This document shows positions 54,990 through 63,754 of a stretch of 64,000 nt of DNA, one piece after another. The stretch lies in contig NC_087063.1 of assembly GCF_963678635.1 (NCBI RefSeq), positions 72,315,617-72,379,616 of the forward strand. Reading direction: 5' to 3'. The DNA is from Symsagittifera roscoffensis (taxonomy: Eukaryota > Xenacoelomorpha > Acoela > Convolutidae). The notes below the pieces were generated by a model. It was not told the origin of the DNA, searched no databases, and saw only the letters and a list, made by a program, of their open reading frames with translations. The position numbers and the translations under genes were made by a program. The number at the start of each line of letters is the position of its first letter. Position 1 is the stretch's first letter.

Positions 54990-55872
54990 TGTAACATTCG
55001 CCCAAATACTACACAGCGACGGAGCGTAGAAAAAGTACCTATTAACGACTGGCTGGCGTCAGTTACCTTAATCCTACTCGCTTTTCACCGTCTCGACCTT
55101 GCCAGTTGATTTTCTGGTCTGTCTAGGGCAAAGTAAAAAGTTACCATTTTTAGGCCATCAGTCAAACGACTTTTGATCAGCTTTCGTTTACATGCGAACA
55201 CACCCACATAGCTGAGTCGCGGATCCTCAGACTACGTGATTGTCATTAAAAACACGGCTCGAACAACCTATTTTAACATGTTTTTGTGTGACAGTTCTAT
55301 ATTAAATCCATTGGAGATGGATTGACCCTTTCCTCTTTCTAGCTACTCATATTCTGAAATATCAAACAATAACGGTGTTAATTAAGAGATCTATGACATT
55401 CAGGTAGCTACAAAGTTAGTTCTATACAGTCCCTTCACATAAACAGTTTCTGGGGGACCAAGCCTCCGCTCCCGTGATATTCCAGCGATAACGCTCTTGT
55501 CTCTTCTGATTTGCGTCCCGGGAGGGTTCCGTGGAATACTCCTTCCCCACTGAAGCTTCCTTCTCCACTGGTATCCGCTGACAAGTGTCTTATCGTGCGT
55601 TGTTGCCACGATAAGAGGCTTCGTATCTTCCGTCTCTTGTACGACTGTTTTTCACAATATCTGTCGTTGTTCTTATTTTCGTCACTTTTTGGCTCAAAAT
55701 GGCCGTTTTTCGTATTTCTGAGAAATGTCAACTTGAAAATCGAAATTTTAAAAAATAAATGTTCCAGAATATTCTGACCCTCCTTTCAAGCACTTTTTTG
55801 CGGTTAAGGACTTTTCTCTCTGTTTCGTGCTTCGTCGGAAGGTTGCGCTGTGCCATCTGGCAGAATGGCACA
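54990..55872 (-). mobile_element. Element G 5' LTR
   Basis: 883 bp, about 99% identical to 31669-32551. Dyad modules lie at 55460-55528 and 55776-55844. The transcription start should lie here; no clear TATA position is claimed. Confidence 0.95.
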
Positions 55873-56197
55873 CATCTTCGATGGAGATGATGATTTTAAT
55901 CTACTGAACAAAAACAATAGTAGTAGCCTTGTTTTTAGGAGTGACCTCGTGGTCTAGGGATACTAAGACCCAGCCATGAGCTCACTTTTTCTGCATGTAA
56001 TTAAGTTAATTTGAGTGTTTTGACCGAAGCCGAAAGCAGTAACGTTTTTTGTCGACCCGATGTTAGAAAAGACCACCGAAAGTACTGGCTTGGTAGAGAC
56101 GGTGAAAAGCATATAAAGCTCTGTTTAGACGTTAGCCAGTCGTCCTAGGACTTAGTTTTATTTTCCGTCGATATGTATCTTCCGGGCGAATGTTACA
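55873..56197 (+). mobile_element. LTR2 copy A of element P, right part
   Basis: Continues the LTR broken at 31668, starting with the target-site repeat CAT. It nearly matches 59971-60310 (one small indel of about 15 bp near 60020) and ends GGGCGAATGTTACA at 56197. Together with 31047-31668 it forms the 5' LTR of plus-strand element P. Confidence 0.85.
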
Positions 56198-56209
56198 TAG
56201 ATGTTTTTA

Positions 56210-56225
56210 TGGCGCTCCTGGGTGT
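56210..56225 (+). promoter_or_regulatory. Primer-binding-site-like motif of element P
   Basis: TGGCGCTCCTGGGTGT begins 12 nt after the LTR2 end (spacer TAGATGTTTTTA versus TAGACGTTTTTA in G). Confidence 0.65.
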
Positions 56226-56272
56226 TATGCTTTTTTAACATATTAACATCATGACCGGCAGAACCGTTAACG

Positions 56273-56341
56273 AGCACTCCGCGCCGAGCGGATGCTCACA
56301 TTAACGCCCTTAATAGGCTTAAACCGCCGGGGCGGAAGGGT
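56273..56341. promoter_or_regulatory. 69-nt dyad module (leader of P)
   Basis: TTAACGCCCTTAA at 56301-56313 lies exactly at the centre. The right foot is GGAAGGGT; the left foot is degenerate (AGCACTCC). Confidence 0.65.
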
Positions 56342-56356
56342 AGTTCGGAACAAGGA

Positions 56357-56425
56357 AGCCTTCCGGATTACCGTGAATAGCTTTTTAACTTAGTTAAGAC
56401 CGAAAATTCACGAACCAGGAAGGGT
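56357..56425. promoter_or_regulatory. 69-nt dyad module (leader of P)
   Basis: AGCCTTCC to GGAAGGGT, 69 nt. TTAACTTAGTTAA at 56385-56397 is exactly central. Confidence 0.85.
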
Positions 56426-56972
56426 GGGGGGATCGGCCATTCCCTCGTTCCCTGAGAGGTTTGTGACCAAAAACACTTAAAGATATATATAAAACCAAAC
56501 AAAAAGTAGTATAGTACCCAAGAAAAACAAAAAACATAAAACAACCGAAAAAACCAAAAACAGTAAAAAAAAAAAAGTAAAAAATCAGTAGAAATCATCC
56601 CCCCAGACAAGATGTGATCCGACCCTCCCGTTTGTTGTTGATAGATATATTGTTGTTACAGGCATTTATATCAGTCAAGATCGTTACGATCATTTTGTAG
56701 CCCGTTTGTGAGTCTTGTACTGTAGGGTTATTTGAGCATTTAAGCACGTTAATGATAAATTGCGCTCAATCCGGAAGGGTCAGCTGATTTGCGCTCAATT
56801 CGGAGGGGTCCTGGGAGAAGACTGATCCGGCAAGCAGTAAAAGGAGCAACAAGAAGAGGCTCAACGACAACAACAATCGACTGTTTGGTATTGTTACCAA
56901 GTTTTGTATCCCTTTTGGTACAAAAATTAAAATAGTAATCTGTGGGGGGCTCGACAGTGCTGCACCGTAGTG

Positions 56973-57041
56973 ACCCTTCACCGAACTGCGAATATCCGAG
57001 TTAAGCACCTTAAAGCGGATATTAAACAAAACCGGAGGGGT
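56973..57041. promoter_or_regulatory. 69-nt dyad module (leader of P)
   Basis: ACCCTTCA to GGAGGGGT, 69 nt. TTAAGCACCTTAA at 57001-57013 is exactly central. Confidence 0.8.
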
Positions 57042-57452
57042 ATAGTATTACTAATATTATTACTTATATAGCCTATATTAAAAGTCTTATATCGTTTTTC
57101 AGTGAAAAACAACGAAAACAGACCGGTTTTTAAGGTCAAAATAGCGACATTTTGATCCCCCCACAAGTCGCGAGTTTTGAAATATCGATATTTTTTTGAA
57201 ACGGAAAAAAGCGCTAAAGTTTATTGTTACATTGTAACTGCACTACCATAATAGATAGAACCGGTTAAGTTTAGTTCGGAAGTGGTTGGAACTATTTTGG
57301 AACCGAAAACCGAATTTTCGTGATTTTTGAGAAACCGAAACACTAAAAATTCAGAAAATTGTTTGAAATTTTTGAGTTACAACAGTAAAAATAGTTGTTG
57401 TTCGGACAACGTCCACTGGTGAATCTACAAGTTTTAAAACCCGCTACCCGAA

Positions 57453-57521
57453 AACCTTCCCGGTTGCAGAGAAATCGAACTTAACGTGTTTGATTTGGTG
57501 GATTCATCAATCCGGAGAGGT
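57453..57521. promoter_or_regulatory. 69-nt dyad module (leader of P)
   Basis: AACCTTCC to GGAGAGGT, 69 nt. TTAACGTGTTTGA at 57481-57493 is exactly central. Confidence 0.8.
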
Positions 57522-58033
57522 ACAGGTAGCATAGTTTTTCGCAAATTTTTTCAACTAAAGCGTTTTAGATCGGGTCTTTTGCATTGAACTAGAAGAGTAT
57601 AGGCCTTCTGAGCTCGGATCAATAAATTTTAGGTCGAAAGGACCAGATTTGCGGAAAAAGTTAGGCGGAACCTATAATAGAGAAATTTCTTGACTTTAAG
57701 AAAAAAAGACGTTTTGGCTAATAACTTTTCGACGACTGAACAGATCCAGTTGATCTTGGTACCACTAGATCAGAAATTAGCCAAGCTTACTGATAGAGAC
57801 AAAGTTGATAGTTTTTCGGAAGTTTTTCGGAAAAGTAAGCGTGAAATGTTTTTGAGACTGTTTTTAGCAAATTCCTCAATTTGGAAGGGTACAATTTTTT
57901 TTTAGAAAAGCCCTTATACCCCTACCAAAAGGTAATAGCGGTTGAATAAAGTAACTCTAGGCTGTTCCAGACGAAAAGGGAAGGCTAGGGGCACAGCAAA
58001 ACCTTAATCGAGCCGAAGTTAGGCGAGCGATAA

Positions 58034-58092
58034 GACCCTTCACCGTTAGTGTGAATTGTCAAATAAGAGGCTTAACTTCAACCCGGAAGGGT
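58034..58092. promoter_or_regulatory. Shortened dyad module (leader of P)
   Basis: GACCCTTC near the left end, GGAAGGGT at the right end. The core ATAAGAGGCTTAA (58063-58075) is off-centre because the right arm is shorter. Confidence 0.55.
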
Positions 58093-58250
58093 CTAGGAAA
58101 GTAGTACATACCTTTCCTAGTTAATTGAAAAACCAAAATTGCATCGGAGAGCGTATCCGGAGGGGTATAGGTTGAAAGAAGGAAATCTCCGAAAAGCTAC
58201 TTTTACGAAACCGGCGGGCTCCCAATCCGGAGGGGTCAAAATTTTTTCAA

Positions 58251-58451
58251 GTTAGGTTGTGTCTCCACAACAGCTTCTGCAGGAACAGAGAATCTAACGT
58301 GGATCCGCTACCTTGCTGCAAACAGAGGGTAGAAGAGCAGAAGTGTTGGAGGACGGCTTCCAGCAGCGTCAGGATAGCTAACGACGTGTTACAAGATACG
58401 GAGACTGAGAGTGCAGAGTCAGTATCACAGGAGGAAGAAATGGAGCATTGA
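58251..58451 (+). pseudogene. Tail of the last cargo ORF (element P remnant)
   Basis: An open piece starting at CLHNSFCRNRESNVDPLPCC matches LCLHNSFCRNRE and LLPCCKP in the C-terminal ORF of element G (33297-33728). Spacing is similar, and a matching acidic end stops at 58451. Everything upstream of this block in the ORF is deleted. It shows that P descends from an element with the same 3' cargo. Confidence 0.75.
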
Positions 58452-58799
58452 CGAATGACCGAAAAGCAAGATGGAAAAAAGATATGAAAATTAGAAGAAT
58501 GTAGAAGTTTTAGAACTTTTAAACGACGAAAAAGAAGAAAACAAAGGAGTAATGAAGAAAAAGTTAAAACTCAGAATTGTTTTATGTGTGTGAAAAAACT
58601 CAAGTGAGAAACCAAGCAACCAAGTTGTAATTGAAAACTGAAACATTTAGTTGAGATTGAAATTGTTGCATTTATAAATTTGCATTTTGATTTTAGTGGA
58701 GTGGCTTTAGAGACACTCACTTACTATTTATTTAGAAAGGCTTAAGTGAAGGAGTATATTAAAATATTCCAGCCTGCATGACTGTTTTTTTAATCAGCT

Positions 58800-59039
58800 A
58801 GGAGAACTGATCACTTTGTGGTGACATGGAAGGCGTGGGTAATCTCTCGGAGAGGGAGATTGTTTCATTGTTCTTTCTAACCACAGAGTTTCTTGGTTTT
58901 AATATTCAGGACAATAACAAGCAAGATTTCCGAAGGGAAAAGCATAGTAGGATAATTTTAGCTTGTTGGTTGGCAGGACTGTCCTGCAAACCAACACCTT
59001 TTAAATCTAAGAGAAAAATTTTTAATTGGGACATTGACT
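58800..59039 (+). other. Element P 3' UTR
   Basis: Matches the 3' UTR of G (about 32920-33030 on the minus strand). The apparent ORF 58826-59041 is therefore not a gene. An inverted repeat (TTGGTTGGCAGGAC facing GTCCTGCAAACCAA) lies at about 58969-59000. Confidence 0.65.
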
Positions 59040-60310
59040 AAAAATGGTTACTTTCTACTTAGCCTTAAAGAGACCAGAAAACTGACTGGCTAGGTCTAGA
59101 CGGTGAAAAACGAGTAGAATTGAGGTAACTGACGCTTGCCAGTCGTCAAAAAGTGCTTTTCTACGCTCCGTCACTGTGTACTGTTCGGGCGAATGTTACA
59201 CTGCAAGCAACAGAAGAGATGGCTTTCCTCAAGAACTCTGTGGTAACTTCGGTTTTCACAGTGAACCATCACCCAAGAAAGCAAACATACAAGCAACGGA
59301 TAGGAAAAGTAAGTAAATTAGAAAAAAGGGTTCCTTCCGTTCAGGTACGGTCGTGCCAAAGCTGGATAGGGCCCACACCAGCATTTTGACGTTCGACCAG
59401 AATGTGAAAAATGCAATCTCTGCGGAATTCGAAATTTTAGCAGCGAGCCTTCCGAATTAGTGATTTTAAAGGATTAACGACGTTATTTGAACGATGGGAC
59501 AAAACGTGAAGGTTGAAGGATTCGGGAATTGCTAATTTTTAAATTTTCGAAGTGATTACGTAACATTTCTGAGAAACGTCAGAAACGGCCATTTTGGCAA
59601 AAAGATCGAAGAAAAACACAACAACATTAGTTGCGCGGACGATAACTACGAGAATCGTGATCAAAAAACAACAGCAGATTGCAGGAATAGCAGAGAAGGT
59701 TCCGAGTTGCAACTATTGTGTCGCTACAATAGTTGCAAGGCCGTTGCAGACAACGGTGAAGGGTGGAAGACAGCCTTCCGGATTACGGAGAAATCAAGAT
59801 TAACATACTTGATTCAGTGGATTCAAGAATCCGGAAGGGTTTCGGGACTGAAACTTTTATCCTGTTATATAAACTTTTAGCTTCTTGTCATGTCCTGATT
59901 TGAATTTACTTAACAACTGGATTCATTTTGATAAGGATGAGAAGCTAGGAGTTGGGGGAAAGGGTTGATCCATCTTCGATGGAGATGATGATTTTAATCT
60001 ACTGAACAAAAACAATAGTAATATAATAAATAGTTGTAGCCTTGTTTTTAGGAGTGACCTCGTGGTCTGGGGATACTGAGACCCAGCCATGAGCTCACTA
60101 TTTCTGCCTGTAATTAAGTTAATTTGAGTGTTTTGACCGAAGCCGAAAGCAGTAACGTTTTTTGTTGACCCGATGTTAGAAAAGACCACCGAAAGTACTG
60201 GCTTGGTAGAGACGGTGAAAAGCATATAAAGCTCTGTTTAGACGTTAGCCAGTCGTCTTAGGACTTAGTTTTATTTTCCGTCGATATGTATCTTCCGGGC
60301 GAATGTTACA
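59040..60310 (+). repeat. 1.27-kb duplication, copy B (uninterrupted)
   Basis: Copy of 30735-31668 plus 55873-56197, near 99% identical, with no insertion. It preserves the original target site GATCCATCTTCG at 59968-59979. It starts with the last 160 bp of an LTR1-type repeat, then a 151-bp spacer, then LTR2. Confidence 0.9.
59352..60310 (+). mobile_element. LTR2 copy B (3' LTR of element P)
   Basis: About 959 bp, from CGTGCC to GGGCGAATGTTACA. Dyad modules sit at 59446-59514 (TTAACGACGTTAT central) and 59772-59840 (TTAACATACTTGA central). It shares the ordered LTR landmarks with G and LTR1: GGCCATTTT, GATCCATC-TCGATGG, GAGACCCAGCCATGAG, GACGGTGAAAA, and the terminal GCGAATGTTACA. Confidence 0.8.
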
Positions 60311-60510
60311 TATTATATAAATACATCAATAAACAATATTGCAGGAATTAAGTCTCGTCAGAAGTTTTTACCTTGTCATTAAAAGTATTTACTTCAACCG
60401 TCCCTCCTCTATCATAGCACTTATTGAATTGTCTCTGAATTGAGTGTTACGCATTGATCTGCATCCCCGAATACAAAGGATAGCGCTCCTGAGCAGAGCG
60501 AAAAATTATC
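60311..60510. other. Short non-coding flank
   Basis: AT-rich spacer between LTR2 and the next retroelement fragment. Nothing recognised. Confidence 0.5.
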
Positions 60511-61350
60511 TTACTTCATATAGTTAATTGTTTCTGAGTAGCTTTCATGCCTTTTTTCACTAAGGTTTTCAGGTATGCGCTGCACGGTCCATGTAGCTGC
60601 TGGTGCGGCACCACCAGTGCAGTCAACAATGGGCGAGCAGATCCTGCTGTGTTCGACTTGTAGAACTCTCTGATGGTGTTTTGAGTTTTTTGGTGATACG
60701 TGATACTTATAAGCGTCTTTCGGTAGTCTTTGTGAATTTTTAGCGTGCGGGTTGAAGACTTTGACATCAAAGAAGGTTCGCCTAAACCTTGAGCCCCAAA
60801 ATCCGTTTGTTTTTACGTCTAGTCGAGCTTCTTCATCAGTTGTGGTTGAATTGATGACACAGCTCTCACCTTGCAACGACAGAAGTTTCGGCTCGATTTC
60901 AACATCATAGCAAACCACGCTCATGAGGTTGACAAAGGTATCTCTGATTTCGTCATGCCTCATCTGGGTGTATCCGCTTTTTGCACAGTGAAGGGCGTGG
61001 GTAAGGTCAAAAGATTGACCACATGCATACGTGAGTGGAATGTTGGTTGGTTCCCACCCATATCTGAGATAAATTCCATCCCGGGAGTTCGGATTTATTT
61101 AGGTTGAAATTATGTCTGCTAAACGGCAGTGCGTTTAACCAGTTTAGAGCTCTTTTTTCGCAGGTTAGCTCAAGTGCGCTTTTTTCACTGTCGCTCAAAC
61201 TGTTTACAATATTAGTTCTCTTTTGGTTTGTTCTTCCAGCTTTAAGTGTTTTAAGTTTTGTATAAGTTTTTTCTTGCTCAGATATAGCTGTTAATGGGTC
61301 GTATGTGTCTGAGACTGACGATGTTTTAATTGAGCGTTTTTATAGGTTCT
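60511..61350 (-). pseudogene. Retroelement C-terminal nuclease-like fragment
   Basis: Open pieces at 61198-61007 and 60963-60511 fit one protein reading on the minus strand. It has ALNWLNALPFSRHNFNLNK, then a Cys/His segment (ACGQSFDLTHALHC), MRHDEIRDTFVNLM, ARLDVKTNGFWGSRF, FFDVKVFNPHAK and a C-terminal CTGGAAPAATWT block. This order is familiar from proteins found beside reverse transcriptases in many animal genomes. The RLDV and FDVKV blocks suggest a PD-(D/E)xK-like nuclease fold (Asp, then D-x-K). No RT remains next to it here, and a frame interruption separates the pieces. I infer a truncated non-LTR-type element; the family name is uncertain. Confidence 0.55.
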
Positions 61351-61389
61351 CATAGTCAAAACGGATGAAAAGCCAGTGAGCGTAAAAAA

Positions 61390-61788
61390 ATGGATATGTG
61401 GTTAGACAAAGTTACAGCTTTGCAGAAAGAAAAGTACGATATGCTTTTCGCTAACCTGTTAAGTTCCGTATTGCAGAGCTTAGGTTGGTTTTGTTACTGC
61501 ATTTGGACCAGCATACGCAGCACAGTTGCCCAAACGCAAGCGATAGCAGGCCGGTTGTTAGAGAAATCCTATCCAAATCTGCGAGCAATGCTAGACTCCT
61601 GCATACAAAATATAACTAGTTACTCGCTGATATCCGATGGTGGTCAAATGTTCGACCACATTGTGATTTTTATTGTAATAACCGGCAAAATGGGGTTTTT
61701 CTACAAAGCAATTGTCATCTCAGCCGTTGCAAAAACTGCAGACAATATTTCAGATGATTTTTTCACTATTATAGAGGAACTATCATAA
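61390..61788 (+). CDS. Hypothetical ORF, 132 codons
   Basis: An ATG-started frame with ordinary composition and two hydrophobic stretches (LLSSVLQSLGWFCYCIW; HIVIFIVITGKMGFF). No family recognised. It lies just before an LTR-like relic and may be a piece of retroelement or a chance ORF. No splice or promoter evidence was found. Confidence 0.25.
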   Translation: MDMWLDKVTALQKEKYDMLFANLLSSVLQSLGWFCYCIWTSIRSTVAQTQAIAGRLLEKSYPNLRAMLDSCIQNITSYSLISDGGQMFDHIVIFIVITGKMGFFYKAIVISAVAKTADNISDDFFTIIEELS

Positions 61789-61799
61789 GTTTCAAGAAT

Positions 61800-62697
61800 A
61801 CATACAACATTGGACAGTTAAGTAGAGTTGTCTTGCTCCCGATAGACAACACCGGGAATTCCAACAAGAGTGTCATCGCTGGACGAAAAAAATCCTTGAT
61901 TGGGCAGACCGACGAGTGAAGCAATCCCATGGTCGAGCCGATAAAACTTCTTGAGTCGAAACTAATGATTATTTTTATACTTCTTAAGTTATCCTAATTA
62001 CTTTATTTGATCAATTACTGGCTTGTAGTCACTATTTTGGTACTAAATTTAATTTCTAGAGTGCGTTTTATAAAGCTATGTTGAGATAAGGCGGGTTTCA
62101 GATTGATCCATCTGAAATGGTCAAAGGTCCACCGTCCAATAAAAACTGATGTTTTTTTCCTAAAAAACTAGTTCAAAAAAAGTTTACGTTTGTGCCAGTC
62201 GGTCTGTTTGACCTTGAGTTGTAAGTTTAACTTTGAATTTTAGGGAAAAGAAGTAATTAGTAAGTTTTGAAAAATTCGAATCAATTATCTTATGCCCAAA
62301 TTTCTCGCGACAACTGAAAATCAGAATTTAATTATACCAGAAGAGAAAAATCAGAATTGCGGGGAAAATTGATTAAAATCAGTAATGTATCAAAGGTGTC
62401 CTATAAAACTCAACGGTATGCTAGAGCTTCCGACCCTGTTTTTGATGGCGTTTGCATGTTTTAGGTATTTAGAGACCTAGCCATGGGGGCGTTCTTTTTT
62501 CTAGAGTGGGGGTACTTTGGTTGTGGTATTTAAACGGTAACACGATTTATAGTCTCATTTATATTACGCAAACCAACATTGCTCCGACTGAATGAAGTTT
62601 TGAAGCCCATGAGATGGTGTCCCTGATCCTTGAGCCAATGATCATAGGGCCTATTTTTCATAACCTCATATGTTTTTTAAGTAAGCGATTGTTACAG
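61800..62697 (+). mobile_element. Degenerate LTR-like copy (third subfamily)
   Basis: Has TAGAGTTGTCTTG, GATTGATCCATCTGAAATGG, GAGACCTAGCCATGGGGG, CCTTGAGCCAATGATCATAGG and an end GCGATTGTTACA followed by GTTTTTTTAT, which resembles the LTR end and spacer before the PBS in G and P. Heavily decayed. The left limit is uncertain. Confidence 0.5.
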
Positions 62698-63406
62698 TTT
62701 TTTTATTTAAAAACGTACAAGTCTAAAACAAAATCAATTTTAGAGGGTAAAGGTAAATTAACCTGGATAGTAATTTAGAGGTCAAAAGTGGTTTTCGATT
62801 TTTTTTAACATGATTTAGAACCTAGATTTGTGTTTTAATTATAGTTTAAGATGAACCAAAAAATGAAGAGCTTGAAACTCTAACTGCTTTCCCATTAAAA
62901 GGCCAGTATCTGAAACTTTAATGGCTTTCATCAATGTATAGGGAATTTGTAATGTGTTTTTTGGCAATACATAGAGTATGGCCAGTTTGTGTTTGTTTTG
63001 GCAAAATACTTCATATTGTAGCAGCTAGCTCCCTGTTCCAAAGCCTCAAAAACCTCAACGGAAGTGAGAAAAAGCAATATGAGAGCCTTGTTAAACCAAA
63101 TTTTGTCCTAGCCCTCAAAAAAAATTCGCTGAACAAAGGAAAGAACCTTCGACGATTACTGGAAAACTATCCATTGAAAGAGACATCCATTATGTGGCAC
63201 GACATGGTGAACAACACCATTAACAGCCATAGATTCAACAGTTATCGACCAGCCTCACTATCTTGATGTCCCATGTCCTAAGCGAACGGAATTGGCTAAA
63301 CAGAATGAGGTGTAAAAACACCAAAATTAGTGTCCTTGACCGTTGAGCCAATAGTTATTGGTCTTTTTCTCTTAACCTCAAATGTGACAGAAGCGGACGA
63401 CTGTTA
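62698..63406 (+). mobile_element. Second degenerate LTR-like end (5' LTR of element Q)
   Basis: The right part repeats landmarks of the previous copy: GTCCTTGACCGTTGAGCCAATA, TTAACCTCAAATG, then GGACGACTGTTATA at 63406, followed by TAGTTTTTTTA and a PBS-like motif. The 110-codon ORF 62934-63266 inside it has no recognisable domain. Confidence 0.45.
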
Positions 63407-63419
63407 TATAGTTTTTTTA

Positions 63420-63436
63420 TGGCGCTCCTGGGTGTT
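63420..63436 (+). promoter_or_regulatory. Primer-binding-site-like motif of element Q
   Basis: TGGCGCTCCTGGGTGTT follows the LTR-like end at 63406 after a short T-rich spacer, as in elements G and P. Confidence 0.55.
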
Positions 63437-63754
63437 GTGCGGCATCAAGACTACGGGATCGAACCCAATTGACACAGCTCCGGACTACAAGCCCAATCTG
63501 AAGTACCGGTGGTACGATTCAACTGAAACGCGTCCACCTTTCGGTTGTATCGTGATAGCTTTTTAAGTATACTTGTAAAAATCTCTCGGTATTTTTTCTG
63601 ACACGAATTCTAGCTAACCTGGTATGGGGGGCTGCTAGAAAACAAAAAACGGGTAAGAGCTAAACAGCGAAATAAAAACCGAAAAAAGAATAGAAAAAGG
63701 AAGAAACAACTTTAAAAAGCTGAAAAAAGACGTTGAGTTTGATTTCCAAGTTAG

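Larger units (their letters stand above)
31669..55872 (-). mobile_element. Element G: 24.2-kb LTR retrotransposon with extra ORFs
   Basis: Two 883-bp direct repeats with TG...CA ends bound the element. It reads on the minus strand as LTR, PBS-like motif, 3-kb leader, gag, protease, RT/RNase H, integrase plus macrodomain, SGNH-hydrolase ORF, four smaller ORFs and LTR. The Ty3/gypsy assignment follows from RT-RNase H before integrase and from the RT and integrase motifs. The body is visibly GC-richer than the flanking AT-rich DNA. LTR identity near 99% implies recent insertion, yet pol is broken. Typical Ty3/gypsy elements are 5-10 kb, so about 10 kb here is cargo. No envelope-like ORF with signal peptide and membrane anchor was seen. 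Confidence 0.93.
56198..59040 (+). mobile_element. Element P internal region (deleted, plus strand)
   Basis: It starts with a PBS-like motif (TGGCGCTCCTGGGTGT, 56210-56225), has a leader rich in dyad modules (56226-58250), then the tail of the last cargo ORF (58251-58451) and a 3' UTR homologous to that of G. Gag, pol and the SGNH ORF are absent. P is a deletion derivative of a G-like element, able to move only with proteins supplied by others. AT-rich spacer sequence between modules holds no gene. Confidence 0.75.

Noticed and set aside
31669-55872. Endogenous retrovirus with an envelope gene
   Set aside because: None of the ORFs downstream of pol shows a signal peptide, furin-like site or membrane anchor. 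The cargo is SGNH hydrolase and unknown soluble-looking proteins.
58826-59041. 71-codon ORF before LTR copy B
   Set aside because: The region aligns with the non-coding 3' UTR of element G.
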